Positions 40,453 to 49,734 of a DNA stretch of 64,000 bases are shown here, piece after piece. The first letter of the stretch is position 1; the number at the start of each line of letters is the position of its first letter. The translations under genes and the position numbers were made by a program. Under the pieces are notes generated by a model. The model had not been told where the DNA came from and ran no database searches. It saw only the letters and a program-made list of their open reading frames with translations. The DNA is taken from NCBI GenBank assembly GCA_900771085.1, contig CAAGMR010000018.1, forward strand, positions 1 through 64,000, written 5' to 3'. This stretch comes from Clostridia bacterium (GTDB lineage Bacteria; Bacillota; Clostridia; Oscillospirales; Acutalibacteraceae).

Positions 40453-42399
40453 TTACTTGATTGTTGATTCTATTTCACTGAGCTCTTTGAGCCACATTGT
40501 TGAATAGGCATCTGTTGGCATACGCCAGTCTCCGCGAGGAGAAAGGGTAACGGAACCGACCTTTGGACCGTCAGGAAGACAGCTTCTCTTGAACTGCTGT
40601 GCAAAGAATCTTCTGTAGAAATTGTGAAGCCATTTGAGAAGGACCTCATCCGAATACTCTTCGCGGCCTTCAAATGCTGTTTTTGCAAGAGCAAAAATCT
40701 TCTTTGGTGTGAAGCCGAAACGAAGAACGTAATAAAGATAGAAGTCGTGGAGTTCATATGGTCCAACGATTTCTTCGGTTGCCTGAGAAATATCCTCACC
40801 GTTAGATGGGAGAAGCTCAGGGCTTACAGGTGTCTCGATGATATCGATAAGAACCTTTGAAAGTTCAGGATCGTCTGAAGTATCAGCGGCATATCTTACC
40901 ATATGGCGGACAAGAGTCTTTGGAACGCCTGCATTTACGCCATACATGCTCATATGGTCGCCGTTGTAAGTTGCCCATCCGAGAGCGAGCTCGGAGAGGT
41001 CGCCTGTGCCGATAACCAGACCGCCGGTCTGATTGGCAATATCCATAAGTTCGAGGGTTCGAACTCTGGCCTGGCCGTTTTCAAATGTTACATCGGTTAC
41101 TGACTCATCATGTCCGATATCCTTGAAGTGAGAGCGGACGGTGTCAGTGATATTTATTTCCTTAAATGAAACGCCGAGTCTTTCACAGAGAATTTCAGCG
41201 TTTGAACGTGTTCTCTTTGTTGTTCCGAAGCAAGGCATAGTGATGGCAAGAACATCTGAAGCAGGTCTGCCGAGTTCTTCCATGGCACGTACGCAAACAA
41301 GAAGTGCAAGGCAGGAATCAAGGCCACCGCTGATGCCGATAACGGCAGTTTTGGCGTGGGTGAATGCGAGCCTGCTTGCAAGTCCTCTTGACTGGATACC
41401 AAAGATGAGCTCGCATCTTTCTGCACGCTTTTCAGGATCGCCCGGAACGAAAGGCTGACCTGTTACAAAACGTGTGAGCTTGAGCGGATTGTCTCCGGCA
41501 AGAGAAATATCTATTTCATAGTTGAAGTCTTCAGTCACTTCAGTGCTGAAGGTTGTATTCTTTGAACGCTCTATTACAAGACGCTCAACGTCAATTTCTG
41601 TAACGCATGCAGCATTCTTTGTCTTTGCAAAAGGCTTGCTTTCACAAAGAACACCGCCATTTTCGCAAATGATGTTATGAGCTGCAAATGTCATATCCTG
41701 TGTGCTTTCACCAAAGCCGGCGGAGCAGTATGCGTAGCCGCAAAGGAGACGGCCGGACTGGTTGTTAACCAGTTCGCGTCGATATTCGGCCTTGCCGACG
41801 GTTTCGTCGCTGGCCGAAAGGTTTGCAATGATGGTTGCACCATCTGTTGCAAGCTTTGTTGAAGGCGGGTTAGGACTCCAAAGGTCCTCGCATATTTCAA
41901 CACCGAGGATAAATTCCGGCATTTCCTTACATTTGAAAATGAGTCTTGAACTGAAAGGAACATATTTTCCATGAAACTCTACAGTCTCATAAATATCTGA
42001 TCCTTCTGTGAAGTAGCGGAGCTCATAGAATTCCGAGTAGTTTGGCATGTGTGTCTTTGGAACAAAGCCGGCAACTTCTCCGCAGTTTACTACGGCTGCC
42101 ACGTTGTAAAGCTTGTTGTTGAAAACAAGAGGAAGACCTACTACCGCAACAATTGATTTACCCTCAGTTGCATCTGCGATTGTCTTGAGCCCTCTGAGAG
42201 CACCCTCTCTGAGAGTCTGCTGGTGGAATAAATCGTTGCAGGTATAACCTGTAAGACAAAGCTCGGGGAATACTGCAAGTTCAACTCCCTGGGATACTGC
42301 TTCATCAATACATTTTACAATCTGCTCTGCGTTAAAGTCGCAGTCGGCAACGTGTATTTCAGGTGAGTAACATGCTGTTTTTACAAAACCGTAATTCAT
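40453..42399 (-). CDS. nadE: Glutamine-dependent NAD+ synthase
   Basis: 648 residues from ATG 42399, seven bases after GGAG (42410-42407); the ATG at 42405 is too close to that site. The N-terminal nitrilase-type amidase domain (about 1-270) has FPELCLTGY with the catalytic Glu and GVEICEDLW with the catalytic Cys. The C-terminal ATP-pyrophosphatase domain shows the SGGLDS P-loop at about 355. The enzyme uses glutamine ammonia to convert deamido-NAD to NAD. An extended -10 promoter overlaps the upstream stop codon, and a palindrome TTGATTATCAA lies in its leader. Confidence 0.96.
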   Translation of the reverse strand: MNYGFVKTACYSPEIHVADCDFNAEQIVKCIDEAVSQGVELAVFPELCLTGYTCNDLFHQQTLREGALRGLKTIADATEGKSIVAVVGLPLVFNNKLYNVAAVVNCGEVAGFVPKTHMPNYSEFYELRYFTEGSDIYETVEFHGKYVPFSSRLIFKCKEMPEFILGVEICEDLWSPNPPSTKLATDGATIIANLSASDETVGKAEYRRELVNNQSGRLLCGYAYCSAGFGESTQDMTFAAHNIICENGGVLCESKPFAKTKNAACVTEIDVERLVIERSKNTTFSTEVTEDFNYEIDISLAGDNPLKLTRFVTGQPFVPGDPEKRAERCELIFGIQSRGLASRLAFTHAKTAVIGISGGLDSCLALLVCVRAMEELGRPASDVLAITMPCFGTTKRTRSNAEILCERLGVSFKEINITDTVRSHFKDIGHDESVTDVTFENGQARVRTLELMDIANQTGGLVIGTGDLSELALGWATYNGDHMSMYGVNAGVPKTLVRHMVRYAADTSDDPELSKVLIDIIETPVSPELLPSNGEDISQATEEIVGPYELHDFYLYYVLRFGFTPKKIFALAKTAFEGREEYSDEVLLKWLHNFYRRFFAQQFKRSCLPDGPKVGSVTLSPRGDWRMPTDAYSTMWLKELSEIESTIK

Positions 42400-42423
42400 G
42401 TACATGCTCCATTCGAAAAGATT

Positions 42424-42434
42424 TTGATTATCAA
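42424..42434. promoter_or_regulatory. Palindrome TTGATTATCAA in the nadE leader, shared with the CobW-gene promoter
   Basis: The 5-1-5 palindrome at 42424-42434 lies between the nadE -10 element and its ribosome site. The same 11 bases occur at 28599-28609 over the -35 of the CobW-type gene. The core TGATTATCA resembles the centre of Fur-type boxes. The regulator is unknown. Confidence 0.4.
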
Positions 42435-42436
42435 GG

Positions 42437-42465
42437 ATTATAGCACTTTTTTGACTGCTAGTGAA
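42437..42465 (-). promoter_or_regulatory. Internal promoter for nadE with extended -10
   Basis: On the minus strand, TTCACT (42465-42460), 17-bp spacer, TGC-TATAAT with the hexamer at 42442-42437. The -10 contains the ATPase stop codon TAA. Confidence 0.5.
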
Positions 42466-44915
42466 ATACCTTCTATTACCTTTGAGAAGAGCATCATCAA
42501 AGGATAGGAGAGAGCCATAAGCACTATCAGAATAAGAACGGATTCAAGGTCGAGACGCTCGATGGCAATCCATTCCTTAAGGAATGTGTATGGTGTGATT
42601 ATTACAAGTAATGCCGAAACTGCGGCGAGCACTGACCAGAGGATTTTCCTGAATGTATCCATTGGCTGGCAGACCTTCCATAATACGGAAAGGCCGACTG
42701 TGAGCATTACTATCGGAGCGATGGAATAAAGCTTTTCCATGCCGAGATTGAATGTGTAGAAGAAAGCTTCCGCCGCACCAAGCAGGGCTATGTCCGTCAG
42801 ACCGCCCGGAAGAGCCTTTAGTATGACGTTGCCGAGGAAGTGTCCTTTAACGCGGCTGCTGTTTGGCTGCATTGCAAGGAAGAAACCCGGAATACCAATG
42901 GTAAGCGCACTGACCAGGGAAAGCTGGTTCGGCTGCATTGGGTAAGGGAAAGCGGCAAATATCGCAATAAGTGCAAATGCGAATGAGAAAAGATTCTTTA
43001 CAAGGAAGAGGGAGGCAGAGCGCTGAATGTTGTTGATTACTCTTCTGCCTTCCGCAACGATTGATGGCATGGATGCAAAATCAGAGTTAAGCAATACGAG
43101 CTGTGAAATCTGAGATGCAGCCTGTGAGCCCGAAGCCATTGCGATGCCGCAATCGGCTTCCTTCAGTGCGAGAACGTCATTTACACCGTCACCTGTCATT
43201 GCCACGGTGTGGCCCTTTGCCTGAAGAGCTTTTACAAGAGCAAGCTTCTGAGAAGGAGTAACACGTCCGAAAACGGTGTATTCTTCTGCGGCTGCCGCAA
43301 TCTTTTCGTCAGTATCAAGTGTGCGGGCATCGACAAAACGATCTGCGTTTTCGATACCTGCAAGCTTTGCGACCTGAGAAACGGTTGAAGGGTTATCACC
43401 GGAGATAACCTTGACGGTTACGCCCTGGTCTGCAAAATATCTGAAGGTTTCAGGTGCCTGATTTCTGATTCGGTTGGAAATAACAACGGCACCCATTGGT
43501 ATCGGATAATTGTGTTCATCAAGTCTTGCCACAAGGAGAACACGATATCCTTTTTCGGTATAAGGGAGGATAAAGTCGCTTATCTGTGAAACGGCACCGC
43601 CCATAATAAACTCCGGTGCACCTACAAGATAGGTGCCTTTTCCACTGAAGGTTATACCGGACCATTTTCTTTCAGATGAGAAAGGAATTACCTTCCGGAC
43701 GTTCCAGGAGGATGAATCAAAAACCTCTCCGGCTCTGGAGTCGGTGAAATATTCTTTCATTGCAATGGCTGTGTCATTGTCGGCATCCATATGAGAGTAG
43801 AAGACGTAGAGCATATCACGGATAACCTGCTCGTCTTCGGAAATGCTGATAACTTTTTCAACGTTCATGCCCGGTTCGGTTATGGTACCGGTCTTGTCGA
43901 CGCAAAGGGTATCAACGCGTGCAAGCGTTTCTACGCAGTTCATGTCTCGTACAAGTACTTTTCTTGATGAAAGTCTCATAACGGAAAGTGCGAGAGCCAC
44001 GCTTGTGAGAAGGTAGAGACCTTCCGGAATCATGCCGAGAAGGGCTGCAACCGTAGAAGTAACATAGTCATAAACACTGAGGTCCTGTGTAAGAAGCTGT
44101 CTTACGAAAAGGGCAATGCCCACAGGAATTAAAGAGATACCGATAAACTTGATGAGTTTGTCGAGAGAGGCCATCATTTCGGATTTGCCGACACCAGCAT
44201 CCTCTTTTGCCTTCTGTGTGAGACGGGAGGCGTAGGAATCGGAGCCTACCCGTGTCAGCTGGGCGAGGCATTTACCGGAAACAATGGAACTTCCCGATTT
44301 GAGCTCGTCGCCCTGTTTCTTCGGTATGGAGTCGCTTTCACCCGTCAGGAGAGATTCGTTTACATCTACCTCTCCGTACCTGAGGATGGCATCTGCAGGT
44401 ATCTGGTCACCCGCACGGAATTCGACAATGTCATCCCTTACAAGGTGACTGGTTTTAACTTTTACTCTTTTGCCGGAGCGGATTGCATTGATTTCGCCTT
44501 CGGCGAGGATGGAAAGCTTGTCGACAGCCCTTTTGGAACGGAGTTCCTGAATGATGCCGATAAGAGTGTTTCCGACAACTACGAAGAGAAACATTGTGTT
44601 ACGCCATGCTCCGACGATGAACATGATTATGGCGAGAACAATGAAGATGTAGTTGAAATATGTAAATACGTTGGAATGTATTATTTCCTTAACGCTTTTG
44701 CCGGCACTTTCTCCCGCAACGTTGGAAAGACCGCCGTTTGTGCGCTCTTCAACCTCACGCACAGAAAGCCCCTCTTTTAAAGGAGCGTTGACCACGGGAA
44801 TATCACTTTTTGGCGGAGGAGCGGGCTCTTCGTTTCTTGGCGGCTGAGCCGGCGATTTCTTTACGATGACGGAAAGATCTTCGCCATCAATAAACTGTCT
44901 GATTTTTGAAGCCAT
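42438..44915 (-). CDS. P-type cation-transporting ATPase (CtpE-like, HAD superfamily)
   Basis: 825 residues from ATG 44915 after GAAAGG. Actuator motif LLTGES is near 190, helix-4 motif IPEGL near 295, phosphorylation motif DKTGTIT near 336, hinge TGDGVNDVLALKEADCGIAMASGS near 590, and C-terminal membrane helices with NIQRSASLFLVKN and ALTIGIPGFFLAMQPNS. The last pattern resembles mycobacterial CtpE, reported as a Ca2+ transporter, more than classic SERCA-type pumps. The N-terminus is proline-rich. The ion is not certain. It is divergent from the GH2 gene and precedes nadE. Confidence 0.88.
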   Translation of the reverse strand: MASKIRQFIDGEDLSVIVKKSPAQPPRNEEPAPPPKSDIPVVNAPLKEGLSVREVEERTNGGLSNVAGESAGKSVKEIIHSNVFTYFNYIFIVLAIIMFIVGAWRNTMFLFVVVGNTLIGIIQELRSKRAVDKLSILAEGEINAIRSGKRVKVKTSHLVRDDIVEFRAGDQIPADAILRYGEVDVNESLLTGESDSIPKKQGDELKSGSSIVSGKCLAQLTRVGSDSYASRLTQKAKEDAGVGKSEMMASLDKLIKFIGISLIPVGIALFVRQLLTQDLSVYDYVTSTVAALLGMIPEGLYLLTSVALALSVMRLSSRKVLVRDMNCVETLARVDTLCVDKTGTITEPGMNVEKVISISEDEQVIRDMLYVFYSHMDADNDTAIAMKEYFTDSRAGEVFDSSSWNVRKVIPFSSERKWSGITFSGKGTYLVGAPEFIMGGAVSQISDFILPYTEKGYRVLLVARLDEHNYPIPMGAVVISNRIRNQAPETFRYFADQGVTVKVISGDNPSTVSQVAKLAGIENADRFVDARTLDTDEKIAAAAEEYTVFGRVTPSQKLALVKALQAKGHTVAMTGDGVNDVLALKEADCGIAMASGSQAASQISQLVLLNSDFASMPSIVAEGRRVINNIQRSASLFLVKNLFSFAFALIAIFAAFPYPMQPNQLSLVSALTIGIPGFFLAMQPNSSRVKGHFLGNVILKALPGGLTDIALLGAAEAFFYTFNLGMEKLYSIAPIVMLTVGLSVLWKVCQPMDTFRKILWSVLAAVSALLVIITPYTFLKEWIAIERLDLESVLILIVLMALSYPLMMLFSKVIEGISLAVKKVL

Positions 44916-44949
44916 ATAGTATGCCTTTCAATTATTGTTTAGAAAAATA

Positions 44950-44980
44950 TTGTATCACATATATGTCTATGAAGTATAAT
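44950..44980 (+). promoter_or_regulatory. Possible promoter of the GH2 gene
   Basis: TTGTAT at 44950-44955, 19-bp spacer, TATAAT at 44975-44980. Confidence 0.45.
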
Positions 44981-45011
44981 GTTAATAGTATACAGCGACG
45001 GAGGATTTTAT

Positions 45012-47411
45012 ATGAAAAGAACTGCTTTTAACAATTCTTGGATTTTTACTAATAAAAGAACTGGGGAGAGTAAAAATGTAACTCTTCCACACGATGCAAT
45101 GATTCATGATGACAGAACGCCGGATTCGCCTAGTGGCTCCGCCGGCGCTTATTTTGTGCCCGGAACCTACACCTATGAGAAGGAGTTTGAGGCACCTGCC
45201 GACTGGAAGGAAAGTCATGTTGAACTTGCTTTTGGCACTGTTTACAAAGATGCGGAAATCTTCCTCAACGGAGAGAAAATCGCATTCCATGCATATGGCT
45301 TTACACCGTTTAACGTAAGTTTAGACGGTCATCTTAAATTTAACTCTAAAAACTATTTGAAAGTTGTTGCCAATAACTCTGATATGCCTAACTGCAGATG
45401 GTACTCCGGAGCGGGCATTTATGCGCCGGTTTACGTCGTAACCGGCAACAAAAATGCGTATATCAGATACCGTGGTGTAAAGATTGACACAATCGATATC
45501 AGTAATCCTACCGTCAGAGTCATAACAGACTTTGTTGCAGATGAAGACCTTGCACAGAGCCTCAAGGTTCGTGTAAGCATCTATGACAGAAAAGAACTTG
45601 TTGCTACAGCAGAAGGAACCGATACATTTATTGAAATCCCGGGTGCCAAGCTCTGGAGTGAAAACACACCTGACCTTTATATTGCAAAGGTTGAACTTCT
45701 TGCCGGTGACGTCTGCATTGATGAAGTTTCAGAGACTTTCGGAATCAGAATAGTAAGCGTTTCCACTGAGGGCTTTTTCGTTAACGGAATCAGCACAAAA
45801 CTTCGTGGCGGATGCCTTCACCCTGACAACGGCATCCTTGGTGCCTGCACATACATTGAAGCCGAAGAGAGAAAAATCAGAAATCTTAAGAAACTCGGTT
45901 TCAACGCGATTCGTGCAGCACACAACCCGGTTACCGAGGAAATGCTCAGAGCCTGCGACAAGTATGGCATGTATATCATGGATGAAACCTTTGATATGTG
46001 GTATCAGAGGAAGAACAAATACGATTATGCACGTGACTTTGAGAGGGACTGGAGAAGCGACACTCTTGCAATGATAGAGCAGGACTATAATCATCCATCT
46101 GTTGTCATGTATTCAATCGGCAACGAACTTTCTGAACCGGTTGATTTCAGAGGACTTGATACCTGCGACCTCATCTATAAATTTATCAAGCAGAACGACC
46201 CTTCAAGACCAATCACTGCCGGCGGCAATATTATGATTCTCACAATGGCAGGCCTTGGCAATGCGATGTATCAGGATGACGGCAATGCACTGGAATCTGC
46301 AAGCAACAACGGATCGGGTCTTGCAGACCGCATGTCCGGTTCACTCATATTCAATACCATTTACCAGAAAGCAGGTTCGGCAATGAACCTGGTATCTGTT
46401 TTTCCTATGGTAGACAGTCAGATTTCACCATTCTTTGACAAGCTTGACGTTGCAGGCTATAACTACGGCTCCGCACGTTATCTTCAGGACCTCAAAAAGC
46501 ATCCGAACAGAGTAATTGTCGGTTCGGAAACCCTTCCGTTTGAGATTTACAAAAACTGGGAAAAGGTTAAGTCCGACAGCAGAATAATCGGTGACTTTAT
46601 GTGGCCGGGCATCGAGTATCTCGGCGAGACCGGTCTTGCAACCTGGAGCTATGACGGAACAAGCATTCTCAATGTTCGCTATCCTTACCTTACATATGGC
46701 TCCGGAGCTATTGACCTTATTGGCGATCCTGACGTTGCAGGTGAATATGCATCTGTTGTCTGGAGATTCCGTGACAGACCATATATCGGCGTTCGTCCGG
46801 TTAACCATATCGGAGAAAAAGTGACCAAAGGTGCCTGGAGAGGAACCAATGCCAGAGCCTCATGGTCATGGAGAGGCTGTCACCATGCACCTGCAAAGGT
46901 TGAAGTTTATTCAAATGCCACATACGTAAAGCTTGTACTTAACGGAGAAACCGTTGGAGTTAAGCGAGTTAAAGAGAATAAGGCCATCTTTGACATTGTC
47001 TATGAACAGGGCGACCTTATTGCTATCGAATACGATCAGATTTTCCAGATTGTGGGTGAGGCTGTTCTTTCATCTGCAACAGGAAAGCTTTCCATTAAGG
47101 CTGAACCTGAGACAGACAAGGCTCTGGTTGGTTCTGTTGTATTTGTTCCGGTTTCAATCGTTGGCGAAAACGGCGTTGTTGAGTCAAACAGCGATGAAAA
47201 GCTCAAAGTAACCGTTAAAAACGGCGAGCTTCTTGGCTTTGGCTCTGCAAACTTCAAATCAGCAGAAAGATTTGATACCGGAGAGTACACAACTTTCTAT
47301 GGCAGAGCCCTTGCCGTGGTACGTGTTGGAGAGCCTGGAAAGACTACTGTTACAGTATCCTCTGCAGTCTGGAATCAGGAAGATGCAGTAGCTGAAATTA
47401 CAGTACTTTAA
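45012..47411 (+). CDS. Glycoside hydrolase family 2 (beta-galactosidase/beta-glucuronidase type)
   Basis: 799 residues from ATG 45012, shortly after CGGAGGA; the longer frame from 44979 starts inside the -10 and is rejected. The sugar-binding jelly-roll domain (about 1-160) has RWYSGAGIYAPV. An Ig-like domain follows, then a TIM barrel from about 270 with RGGCLHPDNG and GFNAIRAAHNP. The acid/base Glu is about 372 (IGNELSEP) and the nucleophile about 506 (VGSETLP). C-terminal Ig-like domains (about 620-799) complete it. There is no signal peptide, so it acts on imported oligosaccharides. It is a single gene. Exact specificity is open. Confidence 0.9.
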   Translation: MKRTAFNNSWIFTNKRTGESKNVTLPHDAMIHDDRTPDSPSGSAGAYFVPGTYTYEKEFEAPADWKESHVELAFGTVYKDAEIFLNGEKIAFHAYGFTPFNVSLDGHLKFNSKNYLKVVANNSDMPNCRWYSGAGIYAPVYVVTGNKNAYIRYRGVKIDTIDISNPTVRVITDFVADEDLAQSLKVRVSIYDRKELVATAEGTDTFIEIPGAKLWSENTPDLYIAKVELLAGDVCIDEVSETFGIRIVSVSTEGFFVNGISTKLRGGCLHPDNGILGACTYIEAEERKIRNLKKLGFNAIRAAHNPVTEEMLRACDKYGMYIMDETFDMWYQRKNKYDYARDFERDWRSDTLAMIEQDYNHPSVVMYSIGNELSEPVDFRGLDTCDLIYKFIKQNDPSRPITAGGNIMILTMAGLGNAMYQDDGNALESASNNGSGLADRMSGSLIFNTIYQKAGSAMNLVSVFPMVDSQISPFFDKLDVAGYNYGSARYLQDLKKHPNRVIVGSETLPFEIYKNWEKVKSDSRIIGDFMWPGIEYLGETGLATWSYDGTSILNVRYPYLTYGSGAIDLIGDPDVAGEYASVVWRFRDRPYIGVRPVNHIGEKVTKGAWRGTNARASWSWRGCHHAPAKVEVYSNATYVKLVLNGETVGVKRVKENKAIFDIVYEQGDLIAIEYDQIFQIVGEAVLSSATGKLSIKAEPETDKALVGSVVFVPVSIVGENGVVESNSDEKLKVTVKNGELLGFGSANFKSAERFDTGEYTTFYGRALAVVRVGEPGKTTVTVSSAVWNQEDAVAEITVL

Positions 47412-47447
47412 ATGTGCTTTTTTCTTTAATAAAAACGGGTTACGTGA

Positions 47448-47453
47448 TATAAT
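47448..47453 (+). promoter_or_regulatory. -10 element before the exopolysaccharide operon
   Basis: TATAAT, with a weak -35 region (TTTAAT at 47425-47430, 17-bp spacing). Confidence 0.4.
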
Positions 47454-47485
47454 CTTGTACGACTATATAGTAGGAGTGGTAGGAC

Positions 47486-48955
47486 TTGTACAAAAAGAGT
47501 GGTTACTCCTGGTTGAAACACTGGGACTTTACCATTATTGACTTTATAACTCTACAGTTAAGCCTTCTTCTGGCTTATTTCATATTTGAAGAACCGAACG
47601 TTGCTTACAGGGAAAACCTTTACCTTTACGTTGCTATCATTTATTTCAGCGCACAGGTTTTCAGCTACTTCCTTTTGCCGACTTTTAAGAATGTTCTTAA
47701 GCGCGGTTATTACATTGAACTCAGCTCGACGATAAAACAGGTGGTAATTGTAACTGTAATGGCACTTACGATGCTCTTCATGCTGCATCTTATCGGTGAC
47801 ATTTCACGACTTGTAATCGGTTTCACTTCTGTTTTCTATCTTGTTTCATCGTACGTAGGACGAATTATTCGCAAAAAGATTCTTTTCATGAAAGGAATCA
47901 CCGAAGGAAAGCGTTCAATCATCATAATTACAACCAATTCTCTTATTGCAAAGGACCTTGATAACTTTACCAACCCTCAGTTCAGTGAGATGCAGGTTCG
48001 CGGAGTAGTTCTTCTCGATGAAGAGTACGGCTCTGAAGGCTTAAGCATTGAAGGCTGTGAGAATATAACCGTAATGGGCCGTAATGAGAATGTTATAGAA
48101 CTCATTAAAAGCGCCTGGGTGGACGAAGCTTTCGTCCACGTTCCACAGGGTACGGAGTACCCTGCAACCCTGGTTGATTCTCTTTCTGCAATGGGTATTA
48201 CCATTCATGACTGCATTCTTCCACCATACGGAGAAGAGGACTATGAGGGCCAGCAGTATGTTGACCGCTTTGGTAACTATACCGTTCTTACAACCAGCGT
48301 TAAGATTGTATCTTCAGCTCAGATGATGGCCAAACGTATCCTCGACATTGTCGGCGGAATCGTGGGAACACTTATTACAATTGTTCTTGCAATCATCTTT
48401 GGACCTATCATTTATATCAAGTCGCCGGGCCCGATTTTCTTTAAGCAGACAAGAATCGGCAAAAACGGCAAGACCTTTGAAATGTTTAAGTTCCGCTCAA
48501 TGTATATGGACGCGGAAGAACGCAAAAAAGAATATATGGAACAGAACAAGATGGACGGTCTCATGTTCAAGATGGATGACGACCCTCGCATCATCGGTTC
48601 CGAGAAGAAGGGTAAAGACGGCAAGCCTAAGGGCATCGGAAACTTTATCCGCAACACATCTATTGATGAATTCCCTCAGTTCCTTAACGTTCTTAAGGGC
48701 GATATGAGTCTGGTTGGTACAAGACCGCCAACACTCGACGAGTGGGAACAGTACGATGTTAACCACAGACTTAGAATGTGCATTAAGCCGGGCATCACCG
48801 GACTTTGGCAGATCAGTGGCAGAAGCAAGATTACAGATTTTGAAGAAGTTGTAAAACTTGACTCCAGATACATCAGAAACTGGAGCTTTGGAGAAGATAT
48901 AAAAATATTGCTCAAAACAGTAGTTGTAGTACTGAAAAAAGATGGCGCGGAGTAA
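47486..48955 (+). CDS. Exopolysaccharide polyprenyl glycosylphosphotransferase (initiating sugar transferase)
   Basis: 489 residues from TTG 47486 behind AGGAGTGG. Four N-terminal membrane helices are followed by a nucleotide-binding-like middle region and a fifth helix near 295. The conserved bacterial sugar-transferase domain has KRILDIVGG, SPGPIFFKQTRIGKNGK, FKFRSMYMDAE, DEFPQFLNVLKGDMSLVGTRP and KPGITGLWQISGR. The enzyme moves a sugar-1-phosphate from a nucleotide sugar to undecaprenyl phosphate, the first step of capsule or EPS repeat-unit synthesis. It is first of a co-directional set with BY-kinase-like, PHP phosphatase and LCP genes. No other EPS glycosyltransferase, flippase or polymerase lies beside it. 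Confidence 0.93.
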   Translation: MYKKSGYSWLKHWDFTIIDFITLQLSLLLAYFIFEEPNVAYRENLYLYVAIIYFSAQVFSYFLLPTFKNVLKRGYYIELSSTIKQVVIVTVMALTMLFMLHLIGDISRLVIGFTSVFYLVSSYVGRIIRKKILFMKGITEGKRSIIIITTNSLIAKDLDNFTNPQFSEMQVRGVVLLDEEYGSEGLSIEGCENITVMGRNENVIELIKSAWVDEAFVHVPQGTEYPATLVDSLSAMGITIHDCILPPYGEEDYEGQQYVDRFGNYTVLTTSVKIVSSAQMMAKRILDIVGGIVGTLITIVLAIIFGPIIYIKSPGPIFFKQTRIGKNGKTFEMFKFRSMYMDAEERKKEYMEQNKMDGLMFKMDDDPRIIGSEKKGKDGKPKGIGNFIRNTSIDEFPQFLNVLKGDMSLVGTRPPTLDEWEQYDVNHRLRMCIKPGITGLWQISGRSKITDFEEVVKLDSRYIRNWSFGEDIKILLKTVVVVLKKDGAE

Positions 48956-48970
48956 TAGAAAGGGAATCTT

Positions 48971-49717
48971 ATGCGTAATAAAAACAAACCGCTTTCAGAA
49001 AGTCAGAAAGAGTTATTCCTGGCAATCCCTGGTAAATCATCATTCAGCTTCGTTGAGGCATTCAAGTCTCTTCGAACAAATATCAAGTTTATTTCATCCA
49101 CATCTGACATGAATACTTTTGTGGTAACAAGTTCATTGCCTGATGAGTATAAGACAACAGTTGTTGTCAATACAGCAATCAGCCTCGCTGAAGAAGGTGC
49201 CAATGTCGTTGTTGTTGACTGCGACTTCAGAAAGCCTTCAATTCACAAATACCTGAAACTCGGTCACCGCTTCAAGGGAGTGACCAACGTTCTTATGGGT
49301 GAGGTATCATTAGACGATACACTCGTAAGATTTGAGGATCTCGGCATCAATGTTATGGTTGCCGGAACAATTCCTCCAAACCCTGCAGAACTTCTTGCAA
49401 GTGATAAGATGAGAAACCTGGTTGAAACTCTTTCGCAGTCTTTCGACTATGTAATCATCGATACTCCACCGGTTGTTACCGTTACAGATGCTGCCGTACT
49501 TGGACAGTATGCCGACGGAGTTCTCCTTGTAGTTAAGTCAGAAGGTCCTGTTAAGGATGCTGTTGTGGCTGCCAAGACCAGACTTGAGTCAGTAGGCTGC
49601 AATATCATTGGAACAGTTCTCACAGGCGTTGACTACAAGAAGACAGCAAAGAAACAGTACTATTCATATGGCTATGAATATGACTACGAATACAAAGACA
49701 AGCAGTTAGAAGAATAA
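48971..49717 (+). CDS. CpsD/CapB-type tyrosine kinase (BY-kinase) homologue with a degenerate Walker A
   Basis: 248 residues. It has the BY-kinase layout: an N-terminal EAFKSLRTNI helix, Walker A', VVDCDFRKPSIH at about 83-94, Walker B YVIIDTPP at about 157, and a Tyr-rich tail (YYSYGYEYDYEY) for autophosphorylation. The Walker A region reads SSLPDEYKTT, where GxGKST is expected. The glycine before Lys61 is Tyr60, so ATP binding may be altered. No CpsC/CapA membrane adaptor, needed for activity in known systems, is fused or adjacent. It lies 15 bp after the sugar transferase. It may be a regulatory pseudokinase (inference). Confidence 0.88.
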   Translation: MRNKNKPLSESQKELFLAIPGKSSFSFVEAFKSLRTNIKFISSTSDMNTFVVTSSLPDEYKTTVVVNTAISLAEEGANVVVVDCDFRKPSIHKYLKLGHRFKGVTNVLMGEVSLDDTLVRFEDLGINVMVAGTIPPNPAELLASDKMRNLVETLSQSFDYVIIDTPPVVTVTDAAVLGQYADGVLLVVKSEGPVKDAVVAAKTRLESVGCNIIGTVLTGVDYKKTAKKQYYSYGYEYDYEYKDKQLEE

Positions 49718-49734
49718 ATATTCTGAGGTGCGAT

